From: an uncultured Polaribacter sp.
GTDB taxonomy: Bacteria > Bacteroidota > Bacteroidia > Flavobacteriales > Flavobacteriaceae
Direction: 5' to 3'
NCBI RefSeq assembly: GCF_947503875.1
Contig: NZ_CANNFH010000002.1
Location: forward strand, 124,001-188,000
DNA: 64,000 nucleotides
A program made the position numbers and the translations under genes. A model generated the notes under the pieces. The model did no database searches, was not told the DNA's origin, and saw nothing but the letters and a program-made list of their open reading frames with translations. Below are positions 46,937-56,309 of the stretch, in pieces (within the stretch, counting starts at the first letter, position 1; every line of letters begins with the position of its first letter).

Positions 46937-48466
46937 ATGAATACTTCTAAAACAATTAAATCCGCATTAATTTCGGTATTTCACAAAGATGGTTTAGCAC
47001 CAATTGTACAAAAATTAAACGAGTTAAATGTAACCATATATTCTACTGGTGGAACAGAAAAGTTTATAAATGAACTAGGTATAAATGTAGTTCCTGTAGA
47101 AGACGTTACCTCTTACCCTTCTATATTAGGTGGAAGAGTAAAGACTTTACATCCAAAGGTTTTTGGAGGAATTTTAAACAGACAAGACCATGAAGGAGAT
47201 GTTGCAGAGTTAAAAGAATATGATATTCCGCAGATAGATTTAGTAATTGTAGATTTATATCCTTTTGAGAAAACAGTAGCATCTGGTGCGCAAGAACAAG
47301 ACATTGTAGAAAAAATTGATATTGGAGGTATTTCTTTAATAAGGGCCTCTGCTAAAAATTTTAAAGATACATTTACAGTATCTTCTATGGAACAATATGA
47401 TGAATTTTTAGAAATTTTGTCAGAAAATAAAGGAACCACTTCAATAGAACAAAGAAAGAAATTTGCGGCCAAATCGTTTAATATATCTTCTCATTACGAT
47501 ACTGCAATTTTTAATTATTTTAATAATAATACAGAGCCTGCTTTAAAAGTTAGTGAAACAAACGCGCAAGTTTTACGTTATGGTGAAAACCCACACCAAA
47601 AAGGTTATTTCTTTGGAGATTTAGAAGAAATGTTTGATAAACTGCATGGAAAAGAATTGAGCTATAACAATCTTTTAGATGTTGATGCAGCTGTAAATTT
47701 AATAGAAGAATTTAAAGGAGAAGACCCAACTTTTGCGATTTTAAAACACAATAATGCTTGCGGTTTTGCACAGAGAAAAACCATTCATCAAGCTTATGTA
47801 GATGCATTAGCAGGAGACCCAGTTTCTGCCTTTGGTGGTATTTTAATAGCCAACACAGAAATAGATGCACCAACTGCAGAAGAAATTCATAAATTATTTT
47901 GTGAAGTAGTTATAGCACCAAGTTTTTCTGATGATGCTTTAGCTATTTTAAAAGGTAAAAAGAATAGAATTATTTTAATTCAGAAAGATGTTGCTTTACC
48001 AAGTACAACCATTAGAACTTGTTTAAATGGTAATTTAGTGCAAGATAAAGATAGTGTTACAGATCAATTATCAGATTTAAAATATGTAACTGCGAAGAAG
48101 CCAACAACGTCAGAAATTGCAGACTTGTTATTTGCTTCTAAATTGTGTAAAAACACAAAATCAAACACCATTATTTTGGTTAAAAATAAGCAGCTGTTAG
48201 CAGGAGGTACAGGGCAAACAAGTAGGGTAGATGCATTAAACCAGGCAATAGAAAAAGCTACTTCTTTTAAATTTGATTTAAATGGAAGTGTAATGGCAAG
48301 TGACGCTTTTTTCCCTTTTCCGGACTGTGTAGAAATTGCCGATAAAGCAGGTGTTAAAAGTGTAATTCAGCCAGGAGGCTCTATAAAAGACCAATTAAGT
48401 ATAGATTATTGTGATGCTAATAATATTGCAATGGTTATGACTGGTACAAGACACTTTAAACATTAA
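46937..48466 (+). CDS. purH: Bifunctional AICAR transformylase/IMP cyclohydrolase
   Basis: A 509-residue enzyme for the last two steps of de novo purine synthesis. The N-terminal MGS-like cyclohydrolase domain shows STGGTEKFI (about 36-44) and GGRVKTLHPKVFGGIL (about 64-79). The C-terminal AICARFT domain shows RYGENPHQKG, KHNNACGFA and PFPDCVEIADKAGVKSVIQPGGS. Length is typical of the Bacteroidetes form. It lies upstream of the rod-shape operon, a conserved order in this phylum as I recall. Confidence 0.97.
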   Translation: MNTSKTIKSALISVFHKDGLAPIVQKLNELNVTIYSTGGTEKFINELGINVVPVEDVTSYPSILGGRVKTLHPKVFGGILNRQDHEGDVAELKEYDIPQIDLVIVDLYPFEKTVASGAQEQDIVEKIDIGGISLIRASAKNFKDTFTVSSMEQYDEFLEILSENKGTTSIEQRKKFAAKSFNISSHYDTAIFNYFNNNTEPALKVSETNAQVLRYGENPHQKGYFFGDLEEMFDKLHGKELSYNNLLDVDAAVNLIEEFKGEDPTFAILKHNNACGFAQRKTIHQAYVDALAGDPVSAFGGILIANTEIDAPTAEEIHKLFCEVVIAPSFSDDALAILKGKKNRIILIQKDVALPSTTIRTCLNGNLVQDKDSVTDQLSDLKYVTAKKPTTSEIADLLFASKLCKNTKSNTIILVKNKQLLAGGTGQTSRVDALNQAIEKATSFKFDLNGSVMASDAFFPFPDCVEIADKAGVKSVIQPGGSIKDQLSIDYCDANNIAMVMTGTRHFKH

Positions 48467-48499
48467 TTTAATATAGCTTACTTACAACTATAATTTTAG

Positions 48500-48507
48500 T
48501 AGATTTG
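48500..48507 (+). promoter_or_regulatory. Candidate -7 box of the mre operon
   Basis: TAGATTTG (TAnnTTTG), about 38 bp before the mreB ATG. No clear -33 TTG. Confidence 0.5.
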
Positions 48508-48545
48508 TAATGAGATAGTTAAAATATAATTATATACATATTTTT

Positions 48546-49574
48546 ATGGGTTTTTTTGATTTTATGACCGAAGATATTGCGATCGATTTAGGGACCGCAA
48601 ATACTTTAATAATTCACAATGGGAAAGTGGTTATTGACAGTCCTTCTATTGTTGCAAGAAATAGAGTTTCGGGTAAAATTATTGCAATTGGTAAAGAAGC
48701 CAATTTAATGCAAGGAAAAACCCATGAGAATATTAAAACAATTAGGCCTTTAAAAGATGGTGTAATTGCAGATTTTCAGGCATCTGAAGAAATGATTAAG
48801 GAGTTTGTAAAACAAATACCTTCTATTAAGAAAAAGTTATTTCCACCAGCGCTTAGAATGGTTATTTGTATTCCTTCTGGTATAACAGAGGTAGAAAAAC
48901 GTGCTGTACGCGATTCTGCTAAGCATATGAACGCCAAAGAAATTTATCTAATTTATGAGCCAATGGCTGCAGCTATTGGTGTAGGCGTAGATATTATGGA
49001 ACCAAAAGGTAATATGATTATTGATATTGGCGGAGGAACTACAGAAATTGCAGTAATTGCTTTAGCAGGTATTGTTTGTGATCAGTCTGTAAAAGTTGCA
49101 GGAGATTTATTTACGAATGATATTATGTATTACATGCGTACCCAACATAATTTACATGTTGGAGAAACTACAGCAGAAAAAATTAAAATAAAAATTGGTG
49201 CCGCTACAGAAGACTTAGAAACACCACCAGAAGATATGTTGGTGCAAGGTAGAGATTTGTTAAGTGGTAAACCAAAACAAGTACAAGTATCTTACAGAGA
49301 AATTGCTAAAGCACTAGATAAATCTATTTTAAGAATAGAAGATGCAGTTATGGAAACCTTATCTAAAACTCCACCAGAATTGGCTGCAGATATTTATAAT
49401 ACTGGTATTTATTTAGCAGGAGGTGGTTCTATGCTAAGAGGTTTAGATAAACGTCTTTCTAGAAAGACAGATTTGCCAGTTTACGTTGCAGAAGATCCTT
49501 TAAGAGCTGTTGTAAGAGGTACTGGTATTGCTTTAAAAGAATTAGATAAATACAAAAACGTATTAATGAAATAA
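48546..49574 (+). CDS. mreB: Rod shape-determining protein MreB
   Basis: A 342-residue actin-like ATPase that forms filaments under the inner membrane and directs lateral wall synthesis. Phosphate-1 motif IDLGTANT is near the N-terminus. Phosphate-2 is DIGGGTTEIAV (about 160-170). Adenosine motif is GIYLAGGGSMLRG near 290. It is first of five genes with short gaps (mreB-mreC-mreD-mrdA-rodA), the elongasome operon. Confidence 0.97.
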   Translation: MGFFDFMTEDIAIDLGTANTLIIHNGKVVIDSPSIVARNRVSGKIIAIGKEANLMQGKTHENIKTIRPLKDGVIADFQASEEMIKEFVKQIPSIKKKLFPPALRMVICIPSGITEVEKRAVRDSAKHMNAKEIYLIYEPMAAAIGVGVDIMEPKGNMIIDIGGGTTEIAVIALAGIVCDQSVKVAGDLFTNDIMYYMRTQHNLHVGETTAEKIKIKIGAATEDLETPPEDMLVQGRDLLSGKPKQVQVSYREIAKALDKSILRIEDAVMETLSKTPPELAADIYNTGIYLAGGGSMLRGLDKRLSRKTDLPVYVAEDPLRAVVRGTGIALKELDKYKNVLMK

Positions 49575-49595
49575 TTTTTTTAGAAACGTATTACA

Positions 49596-50423
49596 ATGCA
49601 ACAACTAATTTACTTTTTTCAAAAGTTTAAATATTTTTTATTCTTTTTGATGTTGCAGTTTATTGCACTTGGGCTTAGTTTTAACAACTTAAATTTTCAA
49701 AAAAGTAAATTTGTTAACTCTGCTAATGCCGTAACCGGTGGTTTTTATAACAAAGCCTCTAATATTTCTAGTTATTTTAATTTAAAAGAAGTAAATACCA
49801 GTCTTTTAGAAGAAAATAGATTACTTAGAACCCAGTTACACCAAAACAAGTACAATAATATAGCTATAGATTCTACAATAATAGACACTTTAAAATATTT
49901 ACAAAAATTCACATATACAAGTGCAAAAATTATTAACAATAACTACACAAATGCTTTTAACTTTCTAACCATAAACAGAGGAGAAAAGCATGGTATAGAA
50001 AAAGAAATGGCTGTGATTAATAGCAAAGGCATTATTGGTGTTACCGATAATGTAAACGCTAACTATACTAGAGTGCAGTCCATTTTAAATGAAAACAGTA
50101 AGTTAAATGCACGTTTAAAAAATAGCAGATATTTTGGTACTTTACAGTGGAATGGTAAAGACTATAATACAGTACAGTTGATAGACATACCAAGACAAGC
50201 TCCCATAGAAATTGGAGATACTATTGAAACAGGAGGTAAATCTGCAATTTTTCCAGAAGGAATTTTGATAGGTAAAGTAATAAATGTAAATAGTAATAAA
50301 ACCGTTAATAACGCCATAGACGTTCAGTTATTTAATGATATGAGTAATCTAGAGCCGGTTTACGTAGTTAAGAATTTACATAAAATAGCAATTCAATCTA
50401 TAGAAAACATACAAGATGAATAA
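49596..50423 (+). CDS. mreC: Rod shape-determining protein MreC
   Basis: A 275-residue membrane-anchored periplasmic scaffold. It has one N-terminal helix (about 12-30), then a coiled-coil segment (about 55-85), then a beta-rich domain with NRGEKHGIEKEMAVINSKGIIG and a second half containing IEIGDTIETGGKSAIFPEGILIGKV. It links MreB to PBP2 and RodA. Its end overlaps mreD by 8 bp. Confidence 0.93.
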   Translation: MQQLIYFFQKFKYFLFFLMLQFIALGLSFNNLNFQKSKFVNSANAVTGGFYNKASNISSYFNLKEVNTSLLEENRLLRTQLHQNKYNNIAIDSTIIDTLKYLQKFTYTSAKIINNNYTNAFNFLTINRGEKHGIEKEMAVINSKGIIGVTDNVNANYTRVQSILNENSKLNARLKNSRYFGTLQWNGKDYNTVQLIDIPRQAPIEIGDTIETGGKSAIFPEGILIGKVINVNSNKTVNNAIDVQLFNDMSNLEPVYVVKNLHKIAIQSIENIQDE

Positions 50424-50919
50424 GAAAATTTATTTTTTAATTCTTTTTGTTGTTCTAGTGTTTTCACAAGTTTTTGTATTCAACAATATTTTGTTTTTAG
50501 GCTATGTTAATCCTTACCTTTATATTGCCTTTATATTTTTATACCCATTAAATAAAAATAGATTTCTCTTTTTATTTTTAAGTTTTTTGCTAGGTTTAAG
50601 TGTCGATTTTTTTTTAGATTCTGGAGGTATTCATGCCTTTGCCACCTTAACTATTGGTTATTTACGTTTATTTTTTATAAAGGTATACTTAAAAAAGTAT
50701 GAAATCGATTATCCTTTTTTTAAATTACATGCAGAAGCCTTTGGAAAAGTTTTTAACTATGTAGTAACTTTAACACTCATACATCATTTTATATTATTTT
50801 CTTTTGCTAATTTTAGTTTTCAAAATATAACACATGTATTATTAAATACACTTTTGTCTAGTGTATTTACTTTGCTATTATATTTCTTGGCAATATTTAT
50901 ATTTACTAAAAAACAGTAA
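50416..50919 (+). CDS. mreD: Rod shape-determining protein MreD
   Basis: A 167-residue inner-membrane protein with about five hydrophobic helices, matching MreD size and topology. Its sequence is poorly conserved across the family, so the call rests on length, topology and position: 8-bp overlap with mreC and a stop overlapping the mrdA start (TAATG). Part of the elongasome. Confidence 0.88.
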   Translation: MNKKIYFLILFVVLVFSQVFVFNNILFLGYVNPYLYIAFIFLYPLNKNRFLFLFLSFLLGLSVDFFLDSGGIHAFATLTIGYLRLFFIKVYLKKYEIDYPFFKLHAEAFGKVFNYVVTLTLIHHFILFSFANFSFQNITHVLLNTLLSSVFTLLLYFLAIFIFTKKQ

Positions 50920-52811
50920 TGCAAAAAAGTAGTTTACTTTATTCTTTAATTACCTTAGTAGGTGTTATTTTTATTGGTCGTTTATTTCAGCTTCAAATTA
51001 TTAGGGGTGAAAGTTACGATCCAATACATAATGCTGCTGTAAAAGTAATGTATGATTACCCAGAACGTGGTTATGTTTATGACAGAAACGGAAAATTGTT
51101 AGTGGCTAATCAGCTTTCTTATGATGTTATGGTGCAACCAAATCAAGTAAAACCTTTAGATACCTTAGAGTTTTGTAGTTTATTAAAAATTACAAAAGAA
51201 GAATTTTTAAAAAAGTTTAAAAAAGCTAATAATTATGCTCCATGGTTACCTTCCGTTTTTCAAAAACAGTTGGCAAAAGAAGATTTTGCTTTTTTACAAG
51301 AAAAGCTACATAAATATCATGGGTTTTTTATTCAAAAGAGAACTATAAGAGAGTACCCTATAAATGCTGCGGCAAATGTTTTGGGTTATATAAGTGAAGT
51401 TAATGAAGCTTTAGCAAAAAAAAGTGATTATTACCAACCAGGAGAATTAATTGGTAAAAATGGTATAGAAAGTCAATACGAACAATTTTTACGTGGAAGA
51501 AAAGGTAAGAAATTATACAAAAGAAATAATTTAAATAAAATTACCGGTTCTTATAAAAATGGAAAAGCAGATACTTTAGCTATCAACGGAAAAGACCTTA
51601 CATTAACATTAGATATTGAGTTGCAAAAATACGCACAACAATTAATGAAAGGTAAAAGAGGAGGTATTGTTGCTATAGAGCCTTCGTCTGGAGAAATCTT
51701 GGCTTTGGTTACCGCTCCTTCTTACAATCCAAATATGTTAGTAGGTAGAAAACGTTCAATAAATTCTACCATTTTATTTAATGATAAAATAAGCAAGCCA
51801 GCCTATGATAGAGGATTGTTAGCGGCATATGCGCCTGGTTCTCCTTTTAAAATGATGAATGCATTAATAGGTTTACAAGAGGGAGTTATTAATGCAAATA
51901 CTAGCTTTTATTGTTATAATGGTTTTAAATACGGAAAAAGGAAAAATGCTTTTATGGGATGTCATTGTGGTATTTTTGGCAGACCTATTTCTTTAAAAAC
52001 AGGAATAGCGAAATCTTGTAACAGTTATTTTTCAAACACATATAAGAGAATTATAGAGAAAGAAAATAAACCAACACAAGGTTTAAATAATTGGGCAAAG
52101 CATGTAAAAAGTTTTGGCTTGGGCAATTATTTAGGGTACGATTTGCCTGCCGGAAGTCCTGGTTTAATACCTACAGGAGATTATTATGATAAAAGATTAA
52201 ATTACAGATGGAATGGTTCTTCCACAATTTCTAATGCAATTGGGCAAGGAGAGGTTTTAACTACACCAATACAATTGGCTAACTTTACAGCAGCTATTGC
52301 AAACAGAGGTTATTTTTATACACCACATATTTTAAAGGAAATAGAAAAGAAACCCATACAAGATAGTACGTATACGGTTGCAAAAACAACAACCATAAAT
52401 AAAGAACATTTTGAACCGGTTATAGAAGCAATGCATGAAGTATTTAAAACAGGAACAGGAAGGTTTAGCCAAGTAAAAGGAATTGAGATTTGCGGAAAAA
52501 CTGGAACTTCAGAAAACTTTGCAATAGTTAATGGCAAAAGAGAACAATTAGCAGATCATTCTATTTTAGTGGCTTTTGCACCTAAAGATAATCCTAAAAT
52601 TGCATTGGCTATTTTTGTAGAAAATGGTGGTTATGGTTCTACTATTGCAGCGCCAATTACAAGTTTGCTTATAGAGAAATATTTAAAGGGAGAGATTACT
52701 TCAGAAGTTTCTAAGTACAGAGAAACAAAAATGATTAATTTAAGTTTGCAGTCTGAGTATGATAAATTAATAGCTAAACCAACAGAAGAAATTGCGTCAA
52801 GAACAAAATAA
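50919..52811 (+). CDS. mrdA: Penicillin-binding protein 2 (peptidoglycan transpeptidase)
   Basis: A 630-residue transpeptidase. One N-terminal membrane helix and a dimerisation region with YPERGYVYDRNGKLLVAN precede the catalytic domain. Its active-site motifs are Ser308-P-F-Lys, SCNSYF (SxN), and Lys527-T-G (GKTGTS). It crosslinks peptidoglycan during elongation with RodA, whose gene overlaps its 3' end by 20 bp. Length is normal and all key motifs are present. Confidence 0.96.
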   Translation: MQKSSLLYSLITLVGVIFIGRLFQLQIIRGESYDPIHNAAVKVMYDYPERGYVYDRNGKLLVANQLSYDVMVQPNQVKPLDTLEFCSLLKITKEEFLKKFKKANNYAPWLPSVFQKQLAKEDFAFLQEKLHKYHGFFIQKRTIREYPINAAANVLGYISEVNEALAKKSDYYQPGELIGKNGIESQYEQFLRGRKGKKLYKRNNLNKITGSYKNGKADTLAINGKDLTLTLDIELQKYAQQLMKGKRGGIVAIEPSSGEILALVTAPSYNPNMLVGRKRSINSTILFNDKISKPAYDRGLLAAYAPGSPFKMMNALIGLQEGVINANTSFYCYNGFKYGKRKNAFMGCHCGIFGRPISLKTGIAKSCNSYFSNTYKRIIEKENKPTQGLNNWAKHVKSFGLGNYLGYDLPAGSPGLIPTGDYYDKRLNYRWNGSSTISNAIGQGEVLTTPIQLANFTAAIANRGYFYTPHILKEIEKKPIQDSTYTVAKTTTINKEHFEPVIEAMHEVFKTGTGRFSQVKGIEICGKTGTSENFAIVNGKREQLADHSILVAFAPKDNPKIALAIFVENGGYGSTIAAPITSLLIEKYLKGEITSEVSKYRETKMINLSLQSEYDKLIAKPTEEIASRTK

Positions 52812-54072
52812 TATTTTTGCAAATATAGACTGGCTTTTAGTATTAATTTTCACAATCTTAGTGGGTTTTGGTTGGGTTAATATTTATTCGGCCTCTAAAA
52901 CAGTAGACGCAACTGCACTTTTAAGTTTTAGTACTAAATATGGTAAACAACTTATTTTTATAGGTTTAACCATTCCATTAATTGTTGGTATTTTATTTTT
53001 TAATGGAAAGTACTATGAAAAATATTCTAGTATTTTTTATATTATATCTCTAATCTCATTGTTATTATTGTTTCCTTTTGGAAAAGAGATAAATGGTGCA
53101 AAGTCTTGGTTTAACTTTGGGGTATTAGGTTTGCAGCCTTCTGAGTTTGTTAAAGCCTTTACAGCCCTTGCTGTTGCAAAATTATTAAGTGATAGACAGT
53201 ACAATTTTAAATTGATTAAAAATCAAATTAAAGCTTTCATTATCATTTTTACACCCGCATTTCTTATCATATTGCAGCCAGATGCGGGTTCTGCTGTTAT
53301 CTATTTAGCTTTCTTCTTTGTATTGCAAAGAGAAGGTTTAACGCAAAATTATATAATTATTGGTATTGTGGTAATTGTACTTTTTATTTTTACTATTTTA
53401 TTTGGTACTAGTCTTGTTTTGGGTACTTTATTACTCTTTATTTCACTTTTTACGTTTTATTTGTTTTATAAAGAAGGCAAACGCTTTTTGCGTTTTAATT
53501 GGCATAAAATTTTGGGGCTATATACAGTTGCTACGCTATTTATTTTAGGAACAGGTTTTGCTTACAACAATATTTTTAAACAACACCAAAGAGATCGTTT
53601 TGAAGTTTTATTAGGTTTAAAAACAGACAATCAAGGTGTAGGTTATAATTCTTATCAATCAGAACTCACAATTAGTTCAGGTAAAATAACAGGCAAAGGT
53701 TTTTTAAAAGGAGATTTAACGCAAGGAGATTTTGTGCCAGAACAACATACAGACTATATTTTTAGTGTAATAGGAGAAGAATGGGGCTTTTTAGGTAGTT
53801 CTATTGTAATTTTACTATTTATGTGCTTAATGTATCGTATTATTTATTTAGCAGAAACACACACTAATAAATTTGGTAGAATTTATGGTTATGGTGTAGC
53901 ATCGCTACTTTTCTTTCATGTAGTTGTAAACGTAGGTATGGTAATTGGTTTGTTGCCAACTGTAGGTATTCCGTTACCATTTTTTAGTTATGGTGGTTCT
54001 TCTTTATGGGGCTTTACTATTTTACTGTTTATTTTTATTCGTTTAGATGCCCACAAAAATTACGATTGGTAA
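52792..54072 (+). CDS. rodA: Rod shape-determining protein RodA (SEDS peptidoglycan polymerase)
   Basis: A 426-residue polytopic SEDS glycosyltransferase with about ten membrane helices. SEDS signatures are LGLQPSEFVKA (about 112-122), LQPDAGSA (about 159-166) and a late PEQHTDYIFSVIGEEWGF block; the C-terminal region PLPFFSYGGSS is typical. It starts with TTG at 52792-52794, inside the mrdA end, giving tight translational coupling. It polymerises lipid II for rod elongation. Confidence 0.95.
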   Translation: MRQEQNNIFANIDWLLVLIFTILVGFGWVNIYSASKTVDATALLSFSTKYGKQLIFIGLTIPLIVGILFFNGKYYEKYSSIFYIISLISLLLLFPFGKEINGAKSWFNFGVLGLQPSEFVKAFTALAVAKLLSDRQYNFKLIKNQIKAFIIIFTPAFLIILQPDAGSAVIYLAFFFVLQREGLTQNYIIIGIVVIVLFIFTILFGTSLVLGTLLLFISLFTFYLFYKEGKRFLRFNWHKILGLYTVATLFILGTGFAYNNIFKQHQRDRFEVLLGLKTDNQGVGYNSYQSELTISSGKITGKGFLKGDLTQGDFVPEQHTDYIFSVIGEEWGFLGSSIVILLFMCLMYRIIYLAETHTNKFGRIYGYGVASLLFFHVVVNVGMVIGLLPTVGIPLPFFSYGGSSLWGFTILLFIFIRLDAHKNYDW

Positions 54073-54111
54073 AGATTTTCTCATCAAACAAAAGGTAAAA
54101 AAAAAGCAAAA

Positions 54112-54142
54112 AAAAACTCTAAATTTAAAATTCAGAGTTTTT
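54112..54142. terminator. Bidirectional terminator between rodA and rpsT
   Basis: A 9-bp stem (54112-54120 with 54134-54142) flanked by an A-run and a T-run, in the convergent gap of rodA and rpsT. Confidence 0.8.
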
Positions 54143-54163
54143 AATAATTTGGTAACTTACTTA

Positions 54164-54415
54164 CTACAAAGAAGCTACGTGTTTTGTTAATTTAGATTTT
54201 AAATTAGCTGCTTTATTCTTGTGAATAATGTTTTTGTTAGCCAATTTATCTAACATAGAAATAACTTTAGTTAAGCTTGTCTCTGCTTCTTTTTTATCTT
54301 CAACAGCGCGTAAGTCTCTAACAGCATTACGTGTAGTTTTGTGCTGATACTTGTTGCGCAGTCTTTTTGCTTCGTTACTTCTGATTCTCTTTAATGCTGA
54401 CTTATGATTTGCCAT
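54164..54415 (-). CDS. rpsT: 30S ribosomal protein S20
   Basis: An 83-residue basic helical protein that binds 16S rRNA. The opening MANHKSALKRIRSNEAKRLRN and the Lys-rich C-terminal helix (NIIHKNKAANLKSKL) match bS20. A tRNA-Glu gene lies 33 bp upstream on the same strand and probably shares its promoter. Confidence 0.97.
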   Translation of the reverse strand: MANHKSALKRIRSNEAKRLRNKYQHKTTRNAVRDLRAVEDKKEAETSLTKVISMLDKLANKNIIHKNKAANLKSKLTKHVASL

Positions 54416-54448
54416 AATTTCTTAATTCGTTTTTTATTAAAACTTTTG

Positions 54449-54520
54449 TAGTCCGTACGGGAATCGAACCCGTGTTACATGGATGAAAACCATGCGTCCT
54501 AACCCCTAGACGAACGGACC
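54449..54520 (-). tRNA. tRNA-Glu (anticodon TTC)
   Basis: On the minus strand the sequence folds as a cloverleaf. The acceptor pairs from GGTCCGT with a G-T pair at the base. The D-arm is GTCTAGGGGTTAGGAC. The anticodon stem CATGG/CCATG has the loop TTTTCAT, giving TTC. The T-arm contains GGGTTCGATTCCC. CCA is not encoded. Confidence 0.96.
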
Positions 54521-54550
54521 ATAACAATTATTATTGTCTAATTGCGGGTG

Positions 54551-54580
54551 CAAATATACAACGTTTTTTAAATTCTGCAA
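54551..54580 (-). promoter_or_regulatory. Promoter of tRNA-Glu/rpsT (TTG-N19-TATATTTG)
   Basis: On the minus strand, TTG, a 19-bp spacer and TATATTTG closely match the published Bacteroidetes sigma consensus. It lies about 31 bp upstream of the tRNA. Confidence 0.85.
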
Positions 54581-54658
54581 TTATTTTTAAAAAAAAATTA
54601 CTTTTTTTTCGAAAAAAAATAAAATTTGCCATAAAACAACTAGTATGCTACCTTGTTT

Positions 54659-56137
54659 TTAATATGCTTTTGCAAATAAAACTCTTTTTGTTGATGGTTT
54701 TCCAGTTAAAATACATACTCCTGCTTCTTCCTTAGCATCATTTGGTATACATCTAATAGTTGCTTTGGTGTATTCTTTAATTCTATCTTCGGTTTCTTCT
54801 GTACCATCCCAATGTGCAGATACAAAACCACCTTTGTTTTTAATTACTTTTTTAAATTCCTTAAAATCGTCTACTTCTGTGGTGTGCTCTGCTCTAAAGT
54901 CTATTGCTTTTTTAAATAGATTTTGCTGTATGTCTTCTAAAAGATTAGCTACAACATTTACAACTTCATTTGCAGCTACCGTTTGTTTTTCAAAAGTATC
55001 TCTTCTTGCAATTTCAACTGTTCCGTTTTCTAAATCACGATTTCCCATTGCTATTCTTACAGGTACACCCTTTAGTTCGTATTCTGCAAATTTAGCACCA
55101 GGTCTAAAAGTATCTCTTGTATCAAATTTTACAGAAATACCCTTTGCGCGTAGTTCTTTTACAAGCGGATTTACTTTTTCAGTAATAGCATCTAATTGTT
55201 CTTCATTTTTATATATAGGCACAATAACTACTTGTATTGGCGCTAATTTTGGAGGTAAAACTAAGCCAGCATCATCAGAATGTGTCATTATTAACCCGCC
55301 AATTAATCTTGTAGAAACACCCCAAGAAGTTGCCCATACATATTCCTTTTTTCCATCTTTAGAGGTAAATTTTACATCAAAAGCTTTTGCGAAATTTTGA
55401 CCTAAAAAATGGCTGGTACCTGCTTGTAATGCTTTACCATCTTGCATTAATGCTTCTATTGTTAACGTATCTTCTGCGCCTGCAAAACGCTCGCTATCAG
55501 ACTTATATCCTTTTATTACAGGCATTGCCATAAAACGCTCTGCAAAAGTAGCGTAAACTTCTTGCATTTGTTTTGCCTCTGCAACTGCTTCGTTTTTGGT
55601 AGTATGTGCAGTATGGCCTTCTTGCCATAAAAACTCTGCAGTTCTTAAAAATAAACGCGTACGCATTTCCCATCGTACAACATTTGCCCATTGGTTTATA
55701 AGTAATGGTAAATCTCTATAAGACTGAATCCAACCTTTATAGGTGTTCCATATTATGGCCTCAGATGTTGGTCTCACTACCAATTCTTCTTCTAATTTTG
55801 CCTCTGGATCTACCCTTAATTTGCCTTCATTATCTGGGTCGTTTTGCAACCTATAATGTGTAACTACAGCACATTCTTTTGCAAAACCTTCTGCGTTTTT
55901 TTCTTCGGCCTCAAATAAACTTTTTGGTACAAATAATGGAAAATAAGCATTTTCATGACCTGTTTCTTTAAACATTCTATCAAGTTCTGCTTGCATTTTT
56001 TCCCAAATAGCAAAACCGTAAGGTTTTATTACCATACAGCCTCTTACAGCAGAGTTTTCTGCCAAATCTGCTTTTACAACTAATTCGTTATACCATTTAG
56101 AATAATCGTCTTTTCTTTTTGTTAAATGTTTACTCAT
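54659..56137 (-). CDS. proS: Prolyl-tRNA synthetase (archaeal/eukaryotic-like type)
   Basis: A 492-residue class II synthetase that charges tRNA-Pro. It has [21 protein letters not shown] (motif 1 region), [43 protein letters not shown] (motif 2), and a motif 3 region around [17 protein letters not shown]. The anticodon-binding domain and a C-terminal domain follow. It lacks the editing domain of the long bacterial type, as expected for this class. It is divergent from the lipoprotein gene to its right. Confidence 0.96.
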   Translation of the reverse strand: MSKHLTKRKDDYSKWYNELVVKADLAENSAVRGCMVIKPYGFAIWEKMQAELDRMFKETGHENAYFPLFVPKSLFEAEEKNAEGFAKECAVVTHYRLQNDPDNEGKLRVDPEAKLEEELVVRPTSEAIIWNTYKGWIQSYRDLPLLINQWANVVRWEMRTRLFLRTAEFLWQEGHTAHTTKNEAVAEAKQMQEVYATFAERFMAMPVIKGYKSDSERFAGAEDTLTIEALMQDGKALQAGTSHFLGQNFAKAFDVKFTSKDGKKEYVWATSWGVSTRLIGGLIMTHSDDAGLVLPPKLAPIQVVIVPIYKNEEQLDAITEKVNPLVKELRAKGISVKFDTRDTFRPGAKFAEYELKGVPVRIAMGNRDLENGTVEIARRDTFEKQTVAANEVVNVVANLLEDIQQNLFKKAIDFRAEHTTEVDDFKEFKKVIKNKGGFVSAHWDGTEETEDRIKEYTKATIRCIPNDAKEEAGVCILTGKPSTKRVLFAKAY

Positions 56138-56309
56138 AATTAAATGTTTGGCACAAATATTGTTATCTTTAGGTTGAAATTATTGTTGAACCAATGTTTT
56201 GTACATAAGAATACAAAACTACTATAAAAAGGTTAAAACAACTAAAGTTTAAATTTTTTGTTTAACAATTTTTCTAGTAAAAGAATGTTTATTTTAAAAC
56301 ACAATCGTC

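Noticed and set aside
54765..55400. 211-aa plus-strand frame
   Set aside because: Antisense to proS, which has all class II motifs.
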